In this document: in pieces, positions 52,765-62,218 of the stretch | How the letters are laid out: each line of letters begins with the position of its first letter | How positions within the stretch are numbered: the first letter of the stretch is position 1 | Source of the DNA: Bradyrhizobium sp. | Lineage (GTDB): Bacteria; Pseudomonadota; Alphaproteobacteria; Rhizobiales; Xanthobacteraceae | Assembly: GCF_027451485.1 (NCBI RefSeq) | Contig: NZ_DAIDJE010000139.1 | Location: 1 to 64,000 of the forward strand | DNA: 64,000 nucleotides | Direction: 5' to 3' | Made by a program: the position numbers and the translations under genes | Notes under the pieces: generated by a model | Seen by the model: the letters and a program-made list of their open reading frames with translations, nothing else | The model's database searches: none | Told to the model about the DNA's origin: nothing

Positions 52765-53583
52765 CTAATCCCAGACCGGCGCGAAGCCCGGCGATACGCA
52801 CCGCCGATCCTTGGGCAGGTTCGCGATCGCCTGACGGTCCTCATCGTCGAGCCCGATGTTCAGAGCCTCGAGATTGGCGCGCTGGCTCTCGGCGCGCGAG
52901 GCCTTCGGGATCGCGGCCACACCGTCTTGATCGAGCAGCCATTTCAGGGCGACCTGGGTGGCGCTTGCGCCATGCTTCCTGCCGATCGCAATGAGCGTTT
53001 CGTTGGAAGCCGCCCTTCCCTGCACCAGCGGGCAGTAGGCCACCAGCGGAATCGACTTGGCGGCAAGATAGTTGAGCAAACGGGTCTGATCGAGCATCAC
53101 GTGATACTCGACCTGATTGCAGGCGATCGGCGCCTTGATTTCTTCGACCACTTTCCGGAGCAGCGCGACGTTGAAATTGGCAACGCCGATCGCGCGCGTC
53201 CGGCCTTCCTGCTTGAGCTTCATCAGGGTTTCGAACATCGCCGGCAGGTTCATGTTCGGCGCCGGCCAATGCACGAGATAAAGATCGATCTGGTCCAGCC
53301 TGAGCTTCTTCAGGCTCGCATCGAAGGCGCGGCGGATCGCGTCCGGCGCCAGATTGTCATTCCAGACCTTTGTCGTGACATGCAACTCGTTGCGCGCGAT
53401 CTTTGACGCGGCCAGCGCTGCGCCGATCGCCTCTTCATTACCGTACATTTCGGCCGTATCGATGTGGCGATAGCCGAGCGCGAGCGCACTTTCCACCGCA
53501 GCGCGGCAGGCGTCGCCTTGCATGCGGAAGGTACCGAGGCCCAAGCGCGGCAGGCTGATGCCCTGGGTTTGCAGTTTTTCCAT
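52765..53583 (-). CDS. Aldo/keto reductase
   Basis: An NAD(P)H-dependent reductase of 272 residues. GYRHIDTAEMYGNEEAIG (Asp, Tyr), VTTKVWNDN (Lys), DLYLVHWPAPN (His) form the catalytic tetrad, and IPKASRAES is the NADPH 2'-phosphate site. It is the 2,5-diketo-gluconate reductase/prostaglandin-F synthase subgroup that reduces aldehydes or ketoacids. Its substrate is unknown. It may be in one transcript with the exported amidohydrolase. Confidence 0.92.
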   Translation of the reverse strand: MEKLQTQGISLPRLGLGTFRMQGDACRAAVESALALGYRHIDTAEMYGNEEAIGAALAASKIARNELHVTTKVWNDNLAPDAIRRAFDASLKKLRLDQIDLYLVHWPAPNMNLPAMFETLMKLKQEGRTRAIGVANFNVALLRKVVEEIKAPIACNQVEYHVMLDQTRLLNYLAAKSIPLVAYCPLVQGRAASNETLIAIGRKHGASATQVALKWLLDQDGVAAIPKASRAESQRANLEALNIGLDDEDRQAIANLPKDRRCVSPGFAPVWD

Positions 53584-53740
53584 TGATGAACTCCAAAGAC
53601 CGGCAGCCCTGGCCGCAGCAAGGGCGCCTTAGAAACACGAGAGCGGCAGGATTTAGGACGAAATGAGCGTCCCGCCGCTCATAATGTGCGGGGCCGGCGG
53701 CATTCAAATCAAGATGGCGTCAGCGGGCGGCCGTCCGAGA

Positions 53741-54220
53741 CTATCGCTTCCAGTTGCAGATGCCACCCGACCTGCACGGCCAGACCTGGATACGGGTATC
53801 GCGGGCCTGAGCTTCCACCGGATTTCGTCCATGAAGCGCAACCAGCGCCCGTGGCTTGCGTGGTGCCGCCGCTCGTTCAGCACGCCCATGGGCGAGATGC
53901 ATGCGGGGGGCGACCCTGTGCGCGGGCTCGACGTTGGCCGCCGACTTGCTTTCGGCATGGACCGTCTCCGCAGGCACCGCTTTGGGATCGACCACCAGTT
54001 CGGCGTCCGCTTGCGTGGCCTTGTTGCCGCGGTCGACCGTCACATCCAGCGGACCGGGGGTGAAGCTGGTGGCTGGGCCGAGCGGCGCTGGCGACAGCAC
54101 CGCCTTCGAGAGGTCGAGATTGAGGAATTCTTCAGGACGGTATGACTGGGCAGCCGTAAGCCCGCTCCAGAGCAGGGCCGCGCCAATGGCCGCCAACAAT
54201 ATGCCGCGCTTTATGACCAC
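53741..54220 (-). CDS. Hypothetical exported protein
   Basis: A protein of 159 residues with a clear signal peptide (hydrophobic 5-21, cleavage near TAAQS). The mature part (FLNLDLSKAVLSPAPLGPATSF, then PLDVTVDRGNKATQADAELVV) has no family that I recognise and becomes Arg/His/Pro-rich and probably disordered after residue 95. The start at 54220 is the only good one. It lies between the aldo/keto reductase gene and the ABC transporter on the same strand, with 157 bases to the former and 143 to the latter, and does not look coupled to either. Confidence 0.6.
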   Translation of the reverse strand: MVIKRGILLAAIGAALLWSGLTAAQSYRPEEFLNLDLSKAVLSPAPLGPATSFTPGPLDVTVDRGNKATQADAELVVDPKAVPAETVHAESKSAANVEPAHRVAPRMHLAHGRAERAAAPRKPRALVALHGRNPVEAQARDTRIQVWPCRSGGICNWKR

Positions 54221-54363
54221 CAGGGACTCCTAAAAGGGTACCTTCCGCAGCAATCTATCTATGGCGCGTGGCGGCCAATTCCAGTGGATTCGGCAGGCAA
54301 GGTTACCGTATGGCCGCAGACCCGGCGGCCGGATTTCACCTGGAAAATCGACGGTCGGGCATT

Positions 54364-55341
54364 TTACGGCAAGCTTTCGAGATGGCATGCCGCCCACTGC
54401 CCTTCCGCGGTCTGACGAAGCTCCGGCTCCTCGGTACGGCAGCGGTCGAACACATAGGGACAGCGCGTGTGAAAGCGGCAGCCGCTCGGCGGATTGATCG
54501 GGCTCGGCACGTCGCCCTTCAGGATCATCGGCTTGCGGCGCACGGTCGGATCGGGCACCGGCACCGCCGAAAGCAGCGCCCTGGTATAGGGATGCTTCGG
54601 TTCCGCAAAAATCCGGTTGCGCGGCGCCATCTCGACGATCTTGCCAAGATACATCACCGCGACGCGATGCGTCATGTGCTCGACGATCGCCAAATCATGG
54701 CTGATGAAGAGCAGGGCCAGACCGAATTCCCGCTGCAGGTCCTGCAAAAGGTTGACGATCTGCGCCTTGACCGAAACATCGAGCGCCGAGACGGCCTCGT
54801 CACAGACGATCAGGTCCGGTTCGGCGGCAAGCGCCCGGGCGATGCAGATGCGCTGGCGCTGCCCGCCGGAAAATTCGTGAGGCCGGCGATCCAGCGCGTC
54901 GCGCGGCAGCCGCACCGTGTCCATCAATGCGGCGATTTTCTCTTCAAGTTCCGCGGAGGATTTGGCGAGGTCAAAATTGCGAATCGGCTCCGCCAGAATG
55001 TCGCGCACGCTCAATCGCGGATTGAGGCTGGAAAACGGGTCCTGGAACACCACCTGCACGCGGCGGCGGATCCGGCGCAAACGATCGGCCGAGAGATCGT
55101 CGATGCGCTGACCGTCGAGCACGACCTGGCCAGCGGTGACATCGAACAGGCGGAGAATGGCGCGTCCGACCGTCGATTTGCCGCAGCCGGATTCACCGAC
55201 CAGCGACAGCGTCTCGCCGCGCGCGATTTCGAAAGACACGCCATCGACGGCATAAACACGACTGGTGCTGCGGCGGAAAAGTTTGCCGCGGATGGGAAAG
55301 TGTTTCTTCAGGTCGTTGACCTGCAATAAAGGAGCGTTCAT
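54364..55341 (-). CDS. dppF: Dipeptide/oligopeptide-type ABC transporter ATPase (DppF-like)
   Basis: A protein of 325 residues. Walker [15 protein letters not shown], signature [17 protein letters not shown], Walker [13 protein letters not shown], and the oligopeptide C-terminal part ([28 protein letters not shown] with Cys that may bind an Fe-S cluster) are present. It powers uptake together with the DppD-like ATPase. The ATG overlaps the previous stop by four bases. It is the last gene of the transporter. Confidence 0.93.
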   Translation of the reverse strand: MNAPLLQVNDLKKHFPIRGKLFRRSTSRVYAVDGVSFEIARGETLSLVGESGCGKSTVGRAILRLFDVTAGQVVLDGQRIDDLSADRLRRIRRRVQVVFQDPFSSLNPRLSVRDILAEPIRNFDLAKSSAELEEKIAALMDTVRLPRDALDRRPHEFSGGQRQRICIARALAAEPDLIVCDEAVSALDVSVKAQIVNLLQDLQREFGLALLFISHDLAIVEHMTHRVAVMYLGKIVEMAPRNRIFAEPKHPYTRALLSAVPVPDPTVRRKPMILKGDVPSPINPPSGCRFHTRCPYVFDRCRTEEPELRQTAEGQWAACHLESLP

Positions 55342-56327
55342 GCCGCGGCCGCCTCCTTTTTGGCAAAATGGCAGGCGGCGTAGTGATGCGACGACTTTTC
55401 CTCCAATCCCGGCGCGACCTGGCGGCAGAGATCGGTGGCGAGCGCGCAGCGCCCGGCGAAAGCGCAGCCCATGATACGCTGTTTCAGGCTCGGCACCTGT
55501 CCGGGAATCTCGGCGAGCCGGCCGGCATCGCCGGAGAGCGACGAGCCGAGCCTGGGCACCGCGCCGAGCAAACCTTGGGTGTAAGGATGGCGTGGCGTGC
55601 GAAACAGGTCCGCGACCGACGCCTCCTCCACCTTGCGGCCGGCATACATCACCATGACGCGCTCGGCGACCTCGGCGACTACCCCGAGATCATGCGTGAT
55701 CAGGATCACAGCGGCACCGACCCGGCGTTTCAAATCCAGCATCAGTTGCAGGATCTGGGCTTGGATCGTGACATCGAGCGCCGTGGTGGGCTCGTCGGCG
55801 ATCAGAAGCTTCGGATTGCAGGCGAGGGAAATCGCGATCATCACGCGCTGGCGCATTCCGCCCGATAGTTGGTGCGGATATTCCCTGACCCGCCGCGCCG
55901 GTTCGGGTATGCCCACCAGGGCCAGCAACTCGACGGCGCGCTTTTCGGCCGCCTCCTTGCCGAGCCCCTCGTGCAGGCGCAGCGTCTCGCCGATCTGGCG
56001 GCCGACCGTCAGCACCGGATTGAGGCTCGTCATCGGCTCCTGAAAGATCATCGAAATCTCGTTGCCCCGGATATCGCGCATCTCGCGATCGCTCAGCTTC
56101 AGAAGATCCTTTCCACGAAAGCGGATCGAACCCGCGATCTTGCCGGGCGGCTCGGGAATGAGCCGCATCAGCGACATCGATGTCACCGACTTGCCGCAGC
56201 CGGACTCGCCGACGATCGCCAGCGTCTCGCCTTCGTTGACATGAAACGAGACGCCGTCGACGGCGCGGTTGATGCCGTCCGGGGTGCGGAAGTGAGTCTG
56301 GAGATTTTCGACTTCAAGCAACGCCAT
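55338..56327 (-). CDS. dppD: Dipeptide/oligopeptide-type ABC transporter ATPase (DppD-like)
   Basis: A protein of 329 residues. Walker [15 protein letters not shown], signature [17 protein letters not shown], Walker [13 protein letters not shown], and the C-terminal [16 protein letters not shown] with later cysteines ([15 protein letters not shown]) fit DppD/OppD. It starts 10 bases after the permease gene and overlaps the DppF-like gene by 4 bases, which indicates coupled translation. The two ATPases work as a heterodimer. Confidence 0.93.
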   Translation of the reverse strand: MALLEVENLQTHFRTPDGINRAVDGVSFHVNEGETLAIVGESGCGKSVTSMSLMRLIPEPPGKIAGSIRFRGKDLLKLSDREMRDIRGNEISMIFQEPMTSLNPVLTVGRQIGETLRLHEGLGKEAAEKRAVELLALVGIPEPARRVREYPHQLSGGMRQRVMIAISLACNPKLLIADEPTTALDVTIQAQILQLMLDLKRRVGAAVILITHDLGVVAEVAERVMVMYAGRKVEEASVADLFRTPRHPYTQGLLGAVPRLGSSLSGDAGRLAEIPGQVPSLKQRIMGCAFAGRCALATDLCRQVAPGLEEKSSHHYAACHFAKKEAAAA

Positions 56328-56337
56328 CGGATCGAAC

Positions 56338-57261
56338 CTACAGATTTTTGGCCATGCGAGGATCGAGCGCGTCGCGCAGGCCGTCGCCGACCAAATTCAC
56401 CGCAAGCACTGTGATCGAGAGAAACGCGGCCGGGAAGAACACGAGGAAGGGCTTCACCTGCCAAAGCGCCCTGCCCTCCGCCATGATGTTGCCCCAGGAG
56501 GGAATCGTCGGCGGCGTGCCGGCGCCGATGAAGGAAAGGATCGCTTCTACGATCATGGCGCTGGCGCAGACATACGTGGCCTGTACCAGGAGCGGCGCCA
56601 GCGTATTCGGCAGGATATGGCGGAGGATGATCATAGGCGTTCGCGTCCCGCAGGCGACCGCTGCATCCACATAGGGCTGCTCCCGGAGCGAGAGAACGAC
56701 ACCGCGAACCAGCCGCGAGACGCGCGGGATTTCTGCGATCGTGATCGCCATGATGACGTTGCCGACGCTGCCGCGCGTCAGGGCCATCAGCGCAATAGCG
56801 AGCAGGATCGGCGGGATCGACATCAGCCCGTCCATGATGCGCATGATGATGGCGTCGGCCCATCGCACGAAACCCGAGACGAGCCCGATGGCAAGACCGG
56901 CGAGCGTGGCGAGCAGTGCCACCGAAAGGCCGACGGTGAGCGAAACGCGCGCCCCGAACATCACGCGCGAATAAACGTCGCGGCCGAGCGCGTCCGTACC
57001 GAACCAGGACAGTTCCGACGGTGGCCGCATGCGCTTCGCGGGCGCCAATGCCGTAGGATCCACGGTCCAGAGAACCGGCGCAAAAATCCCGATCAAAACC
57101 AGGATCAGCAGTATTGCCCCGCCAATCGCGACGGTCGGGTTGTTCCTCAGGAAGCCAAACACGCCGCGCCTGACTTGCACCGGAACAAGCAAGTCGGGCG
57201 CTTGCGGGGCGACGACGAGCCCGGGCGGCAGCACCGCTGAACTGGTGGTCGAGACGGTCAA
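56338..57261 (-). CDS. dppC: ABC transporter permease (DppC-like)
   Basis: A protein of 307 residues with six membrane helices; the first is at about 40-60 and the others between 105 and 290. The permease signature [13 protein letters not shown] and the N-terminal [21 protein letters not shown] segment identify the DppC/OppC group. It overlaps the DppB-like gene by 4 bases, so the two permeases are made together and form the membrane channel. Confidence 0.92.
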   Translation of the reverse strand: MTVSTTSSAVLPPGLVVAPQAPDLLVPVQVRRGVFGFLRNNPTVAIGGAILLILVLIGIFAPVLWTVDPTALAPAKRMRPPSELSWFGTDALGRDVYSRVMFGARVSLTVGLSVALLATLAGLAIGLVSGFVRWADAIIMRIMDGLMSIPPILLAIALMALTRGSVGNVIMAITIAEIPRVSRLVRGVVLSLREQPYVDAAVACGTRTPMIILRHILPNTLAPLLVQATYVCASAMIVEAILSFIGAGTPPTIPSWGNIMAEGRALWQVKPFLVFFPAAFLSITVLAVNLVGDGLRDALDPRMAKNL

Positions 57262-58199
57262 TAGCGGATCCTCGGATCAAGCAGCGTATAAGTGACGTCG
57301 ACCATCAGATTGACGAGCGTGTAGAGGAAGGAGAACATCAGGACGATACCCTGGATTACCGGGTAGTCGCGGCGCAGGATCGCATCGACCGTCAGGCGTC
57401 CCAAACCCGGAATGGCGAACACACTCTCGGTCACCACCGCACCGCCGATCAGCAGTGCGATACCGATGCCGATTACGGTGACGATCGGCACGGCAGCGTT
57501 TTTCAACGCGTGAACGAACAGAACATCACGCTGCCCGAGACCTTTGGCGCGGGCCGTACGGACATAGTCCTGTTGTAACACTTCCAGCATCGAGGCCCGC
57601 GTGATGCGCGCGATCAGCGCGATATAGACGCTGCCAAGTGCGACAGATGGAAGAATGAGACTCTGCAGCCACGGCCAGAACCCTTGGGAAAGCGGCGTAT
57701 AGCCCTGGACCGGAAGCCAATCGAGCTCGAGCGCAAAGACATAGGCCAGAACGTATCCGAGCACGAACACCGGCAGCGAAAATGCGGAAACGGCAAACGC
57801 CATGATCGAGCGATCGATCCAGCTGCCGGCTTTCCAGGCAGCGATCACGCCAAGCGGCACGGCGATCACGAGGGTGAGCGCCAGCGTCAGCATCATCAGC
57901 GAGAGCGTCGGCTCGATCCGCTGCGCGATCATGGAAGTGACCGGAAGATTGGTGAAGATCGAGGTGCCGAGATCGAGGTGCAGGATCCGCCAGCACCAAC
58001 CGCCGAACTGGACCAGGAACGGCTGATCGAGACCAAGGCTCTGCCGAATTCGCTCGACGTCGGCCGGGCTTGCCTGATCGCCGGCAATAACCGCCGCCGG
58101 GTCGCCCGGCGCGATGTAAAGCAGGCTGAAGACAAACAAAGCGACGATCGCCATCACGGGGATGGTGACCAGAACGCGCCGAAGGATATAGGAGGCCAT
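57258..58199 (-). CDS. dppB: ABC transporter permease (DppB-like)
   Basis: A protein of 313 residues with six membrane helices (first at about 10-30). MASYILRRVLVTIPVM, ARAKGLGQRDVLFVHALKNA (the EAA-loop that touches the ATPase) and ETVFAIPGLG-like TESVFAIPGLGRL are the family marks. It begins 19 bases after the solute-binding protein gene. The set binding protein-DppB-DppC-DppD-DppF is complete. Confidence 0.93.
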   Translation of the reverse strand: MASYILRRVLVTIPVMAIVALFVFSLLYIAPGDPAAVIAGDQASPADVERIRQSLGLDQPFLVQFGGWCWRILHLDLGTSIFTNLPVTSMIAQRIEPTLSLMMLTLALTLVIAVPLGVIAAWKAGSWIDRSIMAFAVSAFSLPVFVLGYVLAYVFALELDWLPVQGYTPLSQGFWPWLQSLILPSVALGSVYIALIARITRASMLEVLQQDYVRTARAKGLGQRDVLFVHALKNAAVPIVTVIGIGIALLIGGAVVTESVFAIPGLGRLTVDAILRRDYPVIQGIVLMFSFLYTLVNLMVDVTYTLLDPRIRY

Positions 58200-58218
58200 G
58201 GTCGCCTTACCGCCCGCG

Positions 58219-59820
58219 TCAGGCGGTTTTCGATACGCCCCAGAAGAACGGTACCGGCCCCTTGACGATCCCTGACACGTTCTTGCGCCAGGCCGTGTAA
58301 TTCAGGAAGAAGCCGGTCGGCGCATAGACGACGTCCTCCAGCGCGGCCTTGTTGAGACGGCGGACCGCGGCCTTTTCCTCATCGAGTGTCTTGGCATCGA
58401 ACCAGGCTGTGACTTCATTTTCCACGGCCGGACTATTCGGCCAGCCGTACCATGCCTTGTCGCCGCTGGCCCGAATGGCGATGTAGACGGCGGGATTGAT
58501 ACAATCCGCGCCAGCGTGCCAGGTGTGGAACATTTCCCAGCCACCCTGGCTGTGAGGCGCCTTTTGAGCGCGCCGCGTACCGACCGTGCCCCAATCAGTG
58601 GCGACGAAATCGACATTCATGCCCATGCGCTTCAAGAGATCGGCCGTAACATCGCCCTGGGCCTTGGTTATCACCTGGTCCTGCGCCACGATGCAGGAAA
58701 CCGGCTCGTTGGCGTAGCCGCTCTCGGCGAGAAGCTTCTTGGCCGCATCCATATTGCGCATCTTGAGGATCTCGCCGCCCTCTTCCGTGTAAAGCGGCGT
58801 ATTGGGCGTGAAGTAGCCCGGCAGCGGCTTCCAGAGCGAGGTGTCGTCCCCAACCAGCGCGCGCATGTAATCTTCCTGGTTCATCGCTGTCAGCACAGCG
58901 CGCCGCGCCTTCACCTTGTCGAAGGGCGGGTGAAGATGATTCATCCGGAATGAGCCAATGTTGCCGAGCGGATCGGCGATATCGACATTGATGTTGCGGT
59001 TTTTCCGCAAGACGGGGACGAGATCGGGAAGCGGATTTTCCCACCAGTCGACCTCACCGCTCTGCAGCGCGGCTGCCGCCGTCGCCGGATCAGGGATCAC
59101 GACCCATTCGATCCGATCGACCAGCATCTGCTTGCCGCCGGCAAACCATGAGTTCTTTTCCTGTCGCGGCACGTAATCGGCGAATTTTTCAAACGCCGAT
59201 TTGGCGCCCGGCACCCATTCGCTCCGTACGAACTTCATCGGGCCGGAGCCGATATATTCGTTGATCTGCTTGAACGGATCGGTCTGGGCGATGCGCTCCG
59301 GCATGATGAATGCGCAAGGCGTGCTGTTCTTGCCGAGCGCCAGCAGCATTTTCGGATAAGGCTTCTTCAGCACCCATTTGAAAGTCTTGTCATCGACAGC
59401 GGTCAGCTCGTTTTGAATCGCCTTGAGCATAAGTCCCATGGAATCGCGGTTCGACCAGCGGGTCAGGCTCGCCACCACGTCCTTGGCACGCACCGGCTCG
59501 CCGTCATGGAATTTCAGTCCGGGCCGCAGCTTGAAGGTCCAGGTCAATCCATCACTGGAAACCTCCTCGGACTCCACCATCTGGCGCTGTGGCTGCAACT
59601 TTTCGTCGACGCCGTAGAGCGTCTCCCACACCAGCACGGCCGCGTTGCGCACGACATATTGCGTGGTCCAGACCGGGTCGAAATTCGCAAGATCCGCTTG
59701 CGGCACGAGGCGTAGCGTGCGCGCCGCGGCGCCCTGGGAAATCGCCGGCATCGGCATTCCGCCCGTCGCTGCAAGCGTGCCCGCTCCCGCCAAGCCCTTC
59801 AATACCGTTCTGCGATCCAT
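58219..59820 (-). CDS. ABC transporter solute-binding protein (SBP family 5)
   Basis: An exported protein of 533 residues. The N-terminus MDRRTVLKGLAGAG has a Tat-like twin-Arg followed by a hydrophobic stretch. The family-5 pattern is clear: LVPQADLANFDPVWTTQY, ETLYGVDEKLQPQ, WTFKLRPGLKFHDGEPVRAKDV and GSFRMNHLHPPFDKVKARRAV. It binds a peptide-like or other small ligand in the periplasm and delivers it to the permeases. GGGAGG precedes the ATG. A perfect palindrome at 59890-59905 lies upstream. The ligand cannot be predicted; the associated hydrolases suggest that it is not a simple dipeptide. Confidence 0.92.
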   Translation of the reverse strand: MDRRTVLKGLAGAGTLAATGGMPMPAISQGAAARTLRLVPQADLANFDPVWTTQYVVRNAAVLVWETLYGVDEKLQPQRQMVESEEVSSDGLTWTFKLRPGLKFHDGEPVRAKDVVASLTRWSNRDSMGLMLKAIQNELTAVDDKTFKWVLKKPYPKMLLALGKNSTPCAFIMPERIAQTDPFKQINEYIGSGPMKFVRSEWVPGAKSAFEKFADYVPRQEKNSWFAGGKQMLVDRIEWVVIPDPATAAAALQSGEVDWWENPLPDLVPVLRKNRNINVDIADPLGNIGSFRMNHLHPPFDKVKARRAVLTAMNQEDYMRALVGDDTSLWKPLPGYFTPNTPLYTEEGGEILKMRNMDAAKKLLAESGYANEPVSCIVAQDQVITKAQGDVTADLLKRMGMNVDFVATDWGTVGTRRAQKAPHSQGGWEMFHTWHAGADCINPAVYIAIRASGDKAWYGWPNSPAVENEVTAWFDAKTLDEEKAAVRRLNKAALEDVVYAPTGFFLNYTAWRKNVSGIVKGPVPFFWGVSKTA

Positions 59821-59889
59821 TTTCCGACCTCCCAGTTCCGAATGGCCACCGCGATTAGGCTCTAAAGAAGCCCGACGCGCAATGCGGTT

Positions 59890-59905
59890 CGTTTGCTTGC
59901 AAACG
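59890..59905. promoter_or_regulatory. Palindromic operator CGTTTGC-TT-GCAAACG
   Basis: A perfect inverted repeat with 7-base arms and a 2-base centre lies 70 bases upstream of the binding-protein start, in the 159-base gap after the amidohydrolase gene. The geometry suits a LacI, GntR or TetR-type repressor. No regulator gene is in the window. Confidence 0.55.
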
Positions 59906-59979
59906 GTATGCCAACGCCCTGCCGGTTAGCCCGGTCTGGATGGGCGGCTTTAGAGAGATCAGAGCATTTTCGGCGGGAG

Positions 59980-61152
59980 TTAGCCAGCTAGCCTTTTGAA
60001 TTTCGGTGACTCCTGCGGATGCCACCAGCGCCCGCCGATGACGACGCCTTCGGATACGATCTTGCGGTCGCCCATCAGATGCTCGCCGATGACGTCTTCG
60101 TAGTCGAACTTGCCTTCCCTTATCGTAAGCAGGGTCGCGTCGCCGACGCTTCCGACCTTGAGACTGCCGAGTTCGGGACGCCGCAGCGCCATCGCTGCAT
60201 TGACGGTCGATGCCGCGATCACGTCCGCAAAGGGCATGCCCATGCACAGGAATTTCGACATCGTCGTCACCTGGTCGTAGGCCGGACCATTGATGCAGAG
60301 CAGATGAACGTCGGAGGAAATCGTATCAGGATAGAAGCCGTTGGCGAGCATCGCGCGCGCGACCTTGAAGGCGAAGGAACCTTTGCCGTGACCGATATCG
60401 AACAGCACACCGCGCTCGCGCGCTTCCAGCACGACCTGTTTCACCGTGCCCTGCGCAGAGACCGCCGAATTGGGGAACGGCCGGAAGGCATGCGTCAGAA
60501 CGTCGCCGGGGCGCAACAGGCTGACCACCTCTTCATAGCTGGGTGGTGGGTGGTCGATATGCGCCATCAGCGGCATGCCGACTTCATTGGCGACTTCCAG
60601 GGCCATCCGAAGCGGCACGATGCCGGACGTGCCGGAGGCGTGCAGTCCGACCCGGACCTTGATGCCGACGATAAGGTCGCGGTTGGCGTCCGCGACCTGA
60701 ACGGCATCGATCGGATTCATCAGCCGCATCTCCTCGCTTTCGCCGACCATGACGCGGTTGGAGAAACCGAAAATGCCGGCATGAGAAATATGCAAATAGG
60801 CCAGGATGCGGACCTGGCTCGGTTCAATCACGTGCTTGCGGAAGCCCGCGAAATTGCCGGGACCAGCGCTGCCGGTGTCGATCGCGGTGGTGACGCCTGA
60901 CGTCCGGCAGAACTCCTCGGCGTCGATACCGAGCGAAGTGCCTCCCCAATAGACATGGGTATGCAGGTCAATCAGGCCGGGCGTGACGATCGTACCCGAC
61001 ACGTCGCGCACCTCCGTGCCGGGATCGGTCTTGAGCGCGCTTCCAACCGCGGCAACCTTGCCTCCGGCAAAGGCGACGTCGATGACGGCATCGAGCTTTT
61101 GGGAGGGATCAACCACGCGGCCGCCGCGCAAGACCAGGTCGAAAGGCATCAT
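59980..61152 (-). CDS. Amidohydrolase/deacetylase-family metallohydrolase (cytoplasmic)
   Basis: A protein of 390 residues from the ATG at 61152 (or 61149); CTGGAGATC precedes it. The metal ligands are DLHTHVYWGG (HxH), Lys in GIKVRVGLH, His in MAHIDHPPPS and LTHAFRPF, and Asp in SSDVHLLCI. It is of the same COG3964/Atu3266-like group as the exported enzyme at 51352, but has no signal peptide, so it acts inside the cell, presumably on what the adjacent transporter brings in. The MBL hydrolase gene is 142 bases upstream. Confidence 0.88.
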   Translation of the reverse strand: MMPFDLVLRGGRVVDPSQKLDAVIDVAFAGGKVAAVGSALKTDPGTEVRDVSGTIVTPGLIDLHTHVYWGGTSLGIDAEEFCRTSGVTTAIDTGSAGPGNFAGFRKHVIEPSQVRILAYLHISHAGIFGFSNRVMVGESEEMRLMNPIDAVQVADANRDLIVGIKVRVGLHASGTSGIVPLRMALEVANEVGMPLMAHIDHPPPSYEEVVSLLRPGDVLTHAFRPFPNSAVSAQGTVKQVVLEARERGVLFDIGHGKGSFAFKVARAMLANGFYPDTISSDVHLLCINGPAYDQVTTMSKFLCMGMPFADVIAASTVNAAMALRRPELGSLKVGSVGDATLLTIREGKFDYEDVIGEHLMGDRKIVSEGVVIGGRWWHPQESPKFKRLAG

Positions 61153-61294
61153 GATCTCCAGGTGAAGGTCAAAGAACGCGACGGAGGATGTTTGTCGCGC
61201 GGAATAATTGAGCAAATACGGGATCGAGTGTCACGCCTGACGAAGCGTCACACCGCCGCATTTTTCCACACCACGACCACAGGGATGGCGATTG

Positions 61295-62182
61295 TCAGGT
61301 CTGCTCGAAGCTGTGAACCCATGCCTCAGGATACAGCGCGTAAGCGTCGCCGCGCCGCGCCAACCGACCGAAGCCCGGGAAATGCGTATGCATCCCCGCA
61401 ACAAGAATGCGGTCGGCACTGACCCGATCGAACATGCGCTTTCGCGACGCAGCAGCCATGGCAAGATCGGTATCGAAGCCCATGCCGGCTTCCGGAAACG
61501 CGGTCTGCACCTCCGGCACGTGAACCGTGTCGCCCCAGATCATCAGTTGATGATCGCCCGATGAAATGAGATAGGCCGTGTGACCCGGCGTATGCCCTTG
61601 GCTCGGAACCGCGGTCACGCCTGGAAACACTTCGCCCTGCCTGAACAGGCGTGTGCGGTTCTTGTAGGGCGCGACCTGCTCGCGGCCGGCAAGGAAAAAC
61701 AGTTTTTTCGATCGCTCGTCGGCCTTCGCCATGGCGCCATCGTCGAACCAATGCGGCAGTTCGTTTTCGTGCATGACGAGTTCCGCATTCGGAAACAGCA
61801 ATGCGCCGTTCGACATGTCGGTCAGGCCGGCGGAATGGTCCGGGTGCATATGGGTCAGCAGCACGGTGTCGATCGATTTCGGATCGATGCCGCCCGCCGC
61901 GAGATGGGTTTGCACGAAGCCCGCGGTCGGCATCAGATAGTTGCCAGATCCGGTGTCGACGATCGCCGTGCGGCCTTTCGAATGGATCAGAAACGTGTTG
62001 ACGCTCGTGCGCCGCGCGGGGCGGAATGCATCACGCAGGATCGCATGCGCCTTGTCGAGGTCGACATTGCGCATCACCTCGAGATTGCCGTCAAGATAAC
62101 CGTCGCTGACGGCGGTGACGATGATATCCCCGATCTTGCGGTGATAGATGCCGGGGATCTGCTGGGCGGGCTGTGAAGTCAT
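61295..62182 (-). CDS. MBL-fold metallo-hydrolase (AHL-lactonase/MPH-like)
   Basis: A protein of 295 residues. The zinc ligands are LLTHMHPDHSAGL (HxHxDH), His in GHTPGHTAYLI, Asp in IWGDTVHVP and a late His in VAGMHTHFPG. The N-terminal VTAVSDGYLDG and the overall pattern match the group of methyl-parathion hydrolase and broad lactonases. No signal peptide is present, so it is cytosolic. It may open a lactone or ester of the imported compound. The alpha/beta hydrolase gene is 36 bases upstream, so both are probably on one transcript. Confidence 0.88.
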   Translation of the reverse strand: MTSQPAQQIPGIYHRKIGDIIVTAVSDGYLDGNLEVMRNVDLDKAHAILRDAFRPARRTSVNTFLIHSKGRTAIVDTGSGNYLMPTAGFVQTHLAAGGIDPKSIDTVLLTHMHPDHSAGLTDMSNGALLFPNAELVMHENELPHWFDDGAMAKADERSKKLFFLAGREQVAPYKNRTRLFRQGEVFPGVTAVPSQGHTPGHTAYLISSGDHQLMIWGDTVHVPEVQTAFPEAGMGFDTDLAMAAASRKRMFDRVSADRILVAGMHTHFPGFGRLARRGDAYALYPEAWVHSFEQT

Positions 62183-62218
62183 GGGGCGACCTTGCGACAG
62201 TGAGGAAGCGAAGGCCCG

